Source: Primula veris
Taxonomy: Eukaryota; Streptophyta; Magnoliopsida; Ericales; Primulaceae
DNA length: 64,000 nucleotides
NCBI GenBank assembly: GCA_963682055.1
Contig: OY821743.1
Span: forward strand, 32,412,702 to 32,476,701
Direction: 5' to 3'
Below the pieces are notes generated by a model that did no database searches, was not told the DNA's origin, and was given only the letters and a program-made list of their open reading frames with translations. A program made the position numbers and the translations under genes. Each line of letters begins with the position of its first letter. Positions within the stretch are counted from its first letter, which is position 1. Shown in pieces: positions 60,121 through 64,000 of the stretch.

Positions 60121-61845
60121 GCCTGCAATGAGAGCTGTTGTTCATTGATGTCAATTATTTATTTATTTCCAAGGTAAAACAAATCGCAGCTGTATATATG
60201 TGTTTTGATTCGAAGTTGAGTTTTTCCTTGCATTGTAAATTGTTTTGGTACTTGAAATAGACTTCTTGTTTACAGATTACAGTTTGTTATCTTGTTATCA
60301 CTATAGAGGCTTCTTCGGTTGCAACTGTTAAGTCTCAATTATATTATATTTTGCTAATTAGTTGGCAGTTTTGGGTTGATTACCTTAAAATTTGAGGTTT
60401 TCTTGTTTTGGCCTGAAAAAGGAAGAAGGTTCTATCAGGATTAGGCCGACTTTTTTTCTAAAAACTAGTAACTATAGCTTGCCCTTCGCTCAAGAATCTC
60501 ATGCTCATTGAAGTTACGGTTTTTTTAAGGCATTATCTGATTGAAATTTTAATTACCTTATCAGCCCGGGCTTTTAGATTATGCATTAGGCTTTCAATCG
60601 GCTAATGTACTAGTAAGACTTTGAAATCTGAATCAACCTTTAAAAATATTCGATATACAGGTGCGTGACATTATATGTTCGACTTATTACATTGCTTCTT
60701 TAAACCAAAGAAACTCCTCCAATCCAACCATAAACACTTTTTCGAACTATGATTATTATTTTTGTTGAATAAAATGTCAAGCAACAGGGATACTGATTTA
60801 AGCACCGCTGCACCTTTGTGACGTACCTAGATTAGAAGAGAGCCAAGAAATATGACTCTGCACATGTGCTAAAGATAAGAAATATGCTCCCTAATCTAAT
60901 AATTTAAATCAGCAATAAAGCTATGATATCAAACCACATATCCCCTAATAATATGCACAATAATATCCCCTAATTTACGAAGTAATATATTACCGTCTAC
61001 TGAGATTGGAACTAGGCACAATGAAATAGTTAGGACATTTGATAATTTGTACATATATTGTGGTTTGCAATAGACAAATACAATTTACTCGACTGAGAAT
61101 TTAGATCCAAACAAAATAGCTACAGCTTTTGGTTTGGTTCGTCCATGCATTTATATTATTCAATATAAGCGTTACAATTCCATTGTCACTCCAAAAATGT
61201 CATCATATGAACAAAGTAACCGATAAGAATCAGTAGAATACTATAACAAGATGTCAGCAAATAGCGTTTATGTTATGCGACAGCCATATAAATATATATT
61301 ATACATATATATAAATAAATTACCAATTTGGGCTGAATGGCTGTTGACAAAAATTAACCTCAGTAAAATTTTTTTGCGAGTAATGAGGGTTGAAACCTTG
61401 ACTGTCTCTTTGCAAGTGTTTTCCAGACGACTACCTCTTTTTTTTTTCTGCTAGAAGTAGTCCGTAACGGCTCACATCTCAATCTCTCTAATAACTTGCT
61501 CCTATTTAAGCATATAAAACATTAAAAGATTTTTCTACATCTTTAAAGAAGACTGGTACGAGGTATGTGAAACCGTTCCCAGCAAACATGAAAGTATAGC
61601 CATCGAGTCTTTGTAAAAAGGAGTAATTTATAAAATTCGCTGTAAAAACTGTGCCTGGTTTTCACAAGGTTGAACTAAAAGAATTTATTCACTAATAATT
61701 GGTATAACAAAACAAATTGTATCTTAATCAGACGGTAACTTCTTCCTCGCATCCAAGTTTACATTTACATATACATAACCCTGTAGAATATTGAATACAA
61801 TGTGGCTATAGTAATTACAGAAGCATCAAGATAAAATAATATCAG
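60121..61845. other. Intergenic DNA between the convergent F-box and methyltransferase genes
   Basis: Holds the 3' UTRs of both convergent genes at its edges. The middle is AT-rich with no recognisable gene; short open frames lack domains. Confidence 0.5.
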
Positions 61846-63876
61846 TCAGGTTGGTTTTGTAGCAGAAATCATGACGAAACTTCTATTCCTTTTACACGTG
61901 AAGCCCACGAGACCACAGGTAGTGCAAAGATCCTCAAGTTCGCTTTCGCTCAAAAAGACATGGCTGCCCGAGTATTGTCCAATATTCTACAATCCAATAA
62001 AACATTTTTCTCTTCTTAAATAACCTCGGTGCTTTTTAGATACATGATTAACTCTTTCTTGTATAGGGAAAGTGGAGAAAGCTGATGCAATACAAAAATT
62101 AACTTAACAGTGATTAGAACTTTAGCAGTACCTGGCGCAAAGGCCTCAAGAAAGGGATAAAGTCGAAAGGACCATCTAATATATAGGTGGTAGCAACAAA
62201 AACCCCTCCAGGCCTCAACACTCTACTTATCTCCGCCACCTGTACAAATACAGATTTGAAAGATGAATATATTACTACACTAACCAGTATTACAGTATAT
62301 ATATTTAAACCTGAAAAATGTTAAGAATAGGACATGCCTGCAATTCTGTTGCTACATATAATATACTGAAACTGGCATGATTTGCAAAATGAGGGAGCAA
62401 TCCTCAACCAAATCTTTTTCTCCGATACAAAAGAGAGTTTGCGAAACGCCAATTGCAGGAAAATTGTATTTAAATTGTTATCTAATTGTGGTTTAGGTGC
62501 AAGGATAATGTCATCTACAACCTTTTTAAACAGTTTCAACGTGTATTGTTTTTCTAGCTTACCACCTAATCATCCTCACAAAAGTGGGATGACTTTCCAT
62601 TTTTACCGAAGTTCCTGTTCTCAGTTTAGCTGGTTTGTTATTTGAAATTAAATTACTGTGGATAAACTAGCCTCTTTTTTGTGAAACATTTTTATAAATC
62701 ATTTTCGTAATGCATTTCAATCTTTTCAGAGTTCAGAAGGACAACATATTGCACAGGACTGACTGAAAGCTAACGAAATACACACATAATCCATTCCAAG
62801 CAAGGGAATCCCAGTAACATGTCCAAAATAGTATAAACTTTTTCTTTATAAAATGGATATTATACTTACACCTGCAGACGGGGAAGGCCAACAGTGCAAA
62901 GCAGCACCAGCATGCACAGCATCAACAGAGCTAGAAACAAATGGGAGCCTCGAGATATCCGCTCTCACCAATGCAAAGTTTCTGAAAATAAAAATATGTC
63001 AAATCAGAAAAAATCCTACAAGTGGATTTTTTTTATTTTAGTCAAGGATTTATTAAAAAAATAAAATAATATACTCTTCGGGGAATTTGTCTTCCTGCTT
63101 TATAAACTCGTAGCATTGTTGCAACATGTTCTCTGAAAAGTCCAGAGCAACAACAAGTGAGAATAATCCACTTTTGGCAAATATTCGCGAAAAAAGGCCA
63201 CTTGCACAACTTGCATCGATTATACTGCCACCTAAAACTGGCTTAAGGTAGTCCTTGATCAACTCGAACTGACAAAAACATTATTTTAAATATTAGGAAA
63301 GGGTCATTCAAGTAAAATGTAATCATAAAGATTAGCAGGAAAACTATCCATAAACTTTAGTATCAGGGATGTTTATTTTAGTGCAAAAGCTACTTCCCGG
63401 AGTTGGGGAAACAGAATACGCTCATAGGAAAGCAACGTAAATTATGCTTGCAATATGTAGTATATCGAACAAAAGAATGGTTAGCTACTAAGAAAAATGC
63501 TTCATCGGTAACATGCCAAAACAAGCAAATTTATTATTAAAAGCTAGTGAAAAATAGGATATAACACATCAAGACTCTATGGTAGATATTGTCTTTTAAA
63601 CAATAAAAGTTAGAAGTGCACTTCTGTAAGTATAAATTTGCTATGTTTCTTTAAGGGCAACTGAGCAAAGCGTCTCCCTAAGCAATAGCCATGCGTATCG
63701 ATCAATTTTTTGTAGGATAATCAATTTACATGGCCAAAAATCAACGCACAAGGTCAAAGAAAAGTACAAAAAACAACATCCACAAAGCTACCTCTTTATC
63801 TGGGCCTGGGAAACCACCCGCAATTGAGAAACCTTGTCGCCACCCTCGCTCATAAAGGAACGATACCAGAGGAGTC
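61846..63876 (-). CDS. SAM-dependent methyltransferase, At1g78140/At2g41040-like, 3' part only
   Basis: Five exons on the minus strand, in order: 63876-63792, 63268-63075, 62981-62870, 62239-62132, 61986-61846 (stop TGA). All splice in frame with GT-AG sites; the 62870 end uses GTAAGT. The 5' exons, expected to encode a chloroplast transit peptide and N-terminus, lie beyond the window end. The visible protein has TPLVSFLYERGWRQGF, then a class I methyltransferase core: motif I IIDASCASGLFSR, the acidic loop ALDFSENML, LVRADISRLPF, VDAVHAGAALHCWPSP and EISRVLRPGGVFVATTY. The C-terminal FVMISATKP is also family-like. Arabidopsis relatives are plastid proteins of unknown substrate. It should bind S-adenosylmethionine, but the acceptor is not known. 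Confidence 0.9.
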
Positions 63877-64000
63877 CTGTCATCAAAAAAATTACTATCA
63901 TCATATCATGTATAATATTTTATTGCAATTCATCATAAAACTCAATTGCTTGTTCAGTAATCTCTATATTGTAAAACTCATGAACGGACCATATCAACAT

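Overview
The window is AT-rich plant nuclear DNA, almost certainly from a eudicot. The genes have many short GT-AG introns, introns are AT-rich, and the repeat content is typical of plants (hAT, CACTA, MITEs, Ty1/copia, Ty3/gypsy gag, and an RNase H-bearing L1-type LINE). The species cannot be fixed from the sequence alone.

Four host genes can be modelled. (1) 4717-9331 (+): an eight-exon secreted GH5 glucan 1,3-beta-glucosidase-like protein with an N-terminal fascin-like domain, 508 aa. (2) 39044-41214 (+): a ten-exon trehalose-6-phosphate phosphatase, 353 aa. (3) 57242-59964 (+): a two-exon F-box protein of the AUF1/At5g46170-like type, 337 aa. (4) 61846-63876 and beyond the window (-): the 3' exons of a SAM-dependent methyltransferase like Arabidopsis At1g78140/At2g41040. 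Exon boundaries were placed by reading frame, GT-AG sites and family similarity.

Between genes 1 and 2 lies a transposon island at about 12.5-31.7 kb. It holds: a young hAT element (12500-15702, 8-bp target duplication, one frameshift in the transposase); a full-length LINE with two open ORFs (16380-21859, 14-bp target duplication) inserted into the N-terminal coding motif of an older, decayed hAT transposase gene (16259-24330); and a decayed Ty1/copia element (24945-31702, 5-bp target duplication) whose 5' LTR has been replaced by an inverted copy of the LTR end.

The remaining intergenic DNA holds small non-autonomous elements: a fold-back element carrying a 31-bp minisatellite (10720-11376), two CACTA-type MITEs, a 466-bp near-perfect palindrome (47454-47919), a 1-kb hAT-type element with an 8-bp target duplication (51966-53010), a Tourist-like MITE, and a gypsy gag-protease fragment.

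The most interesting signal is in the LINE. The ORF2 frame that encodes the start of the endonuclease domain (the WNVRG motif) has no ATG upstream. It overlaps ORF1 in the -1 frame, and a heptamer of the slippery form X XXY YYZ (A AAT TTA) sits in the ORF1 frame just before it. This suggests ORF2 may be made by -1 frameshifting. I found no CRISPR array, operon or other prokaryotic system, and none is expected here.
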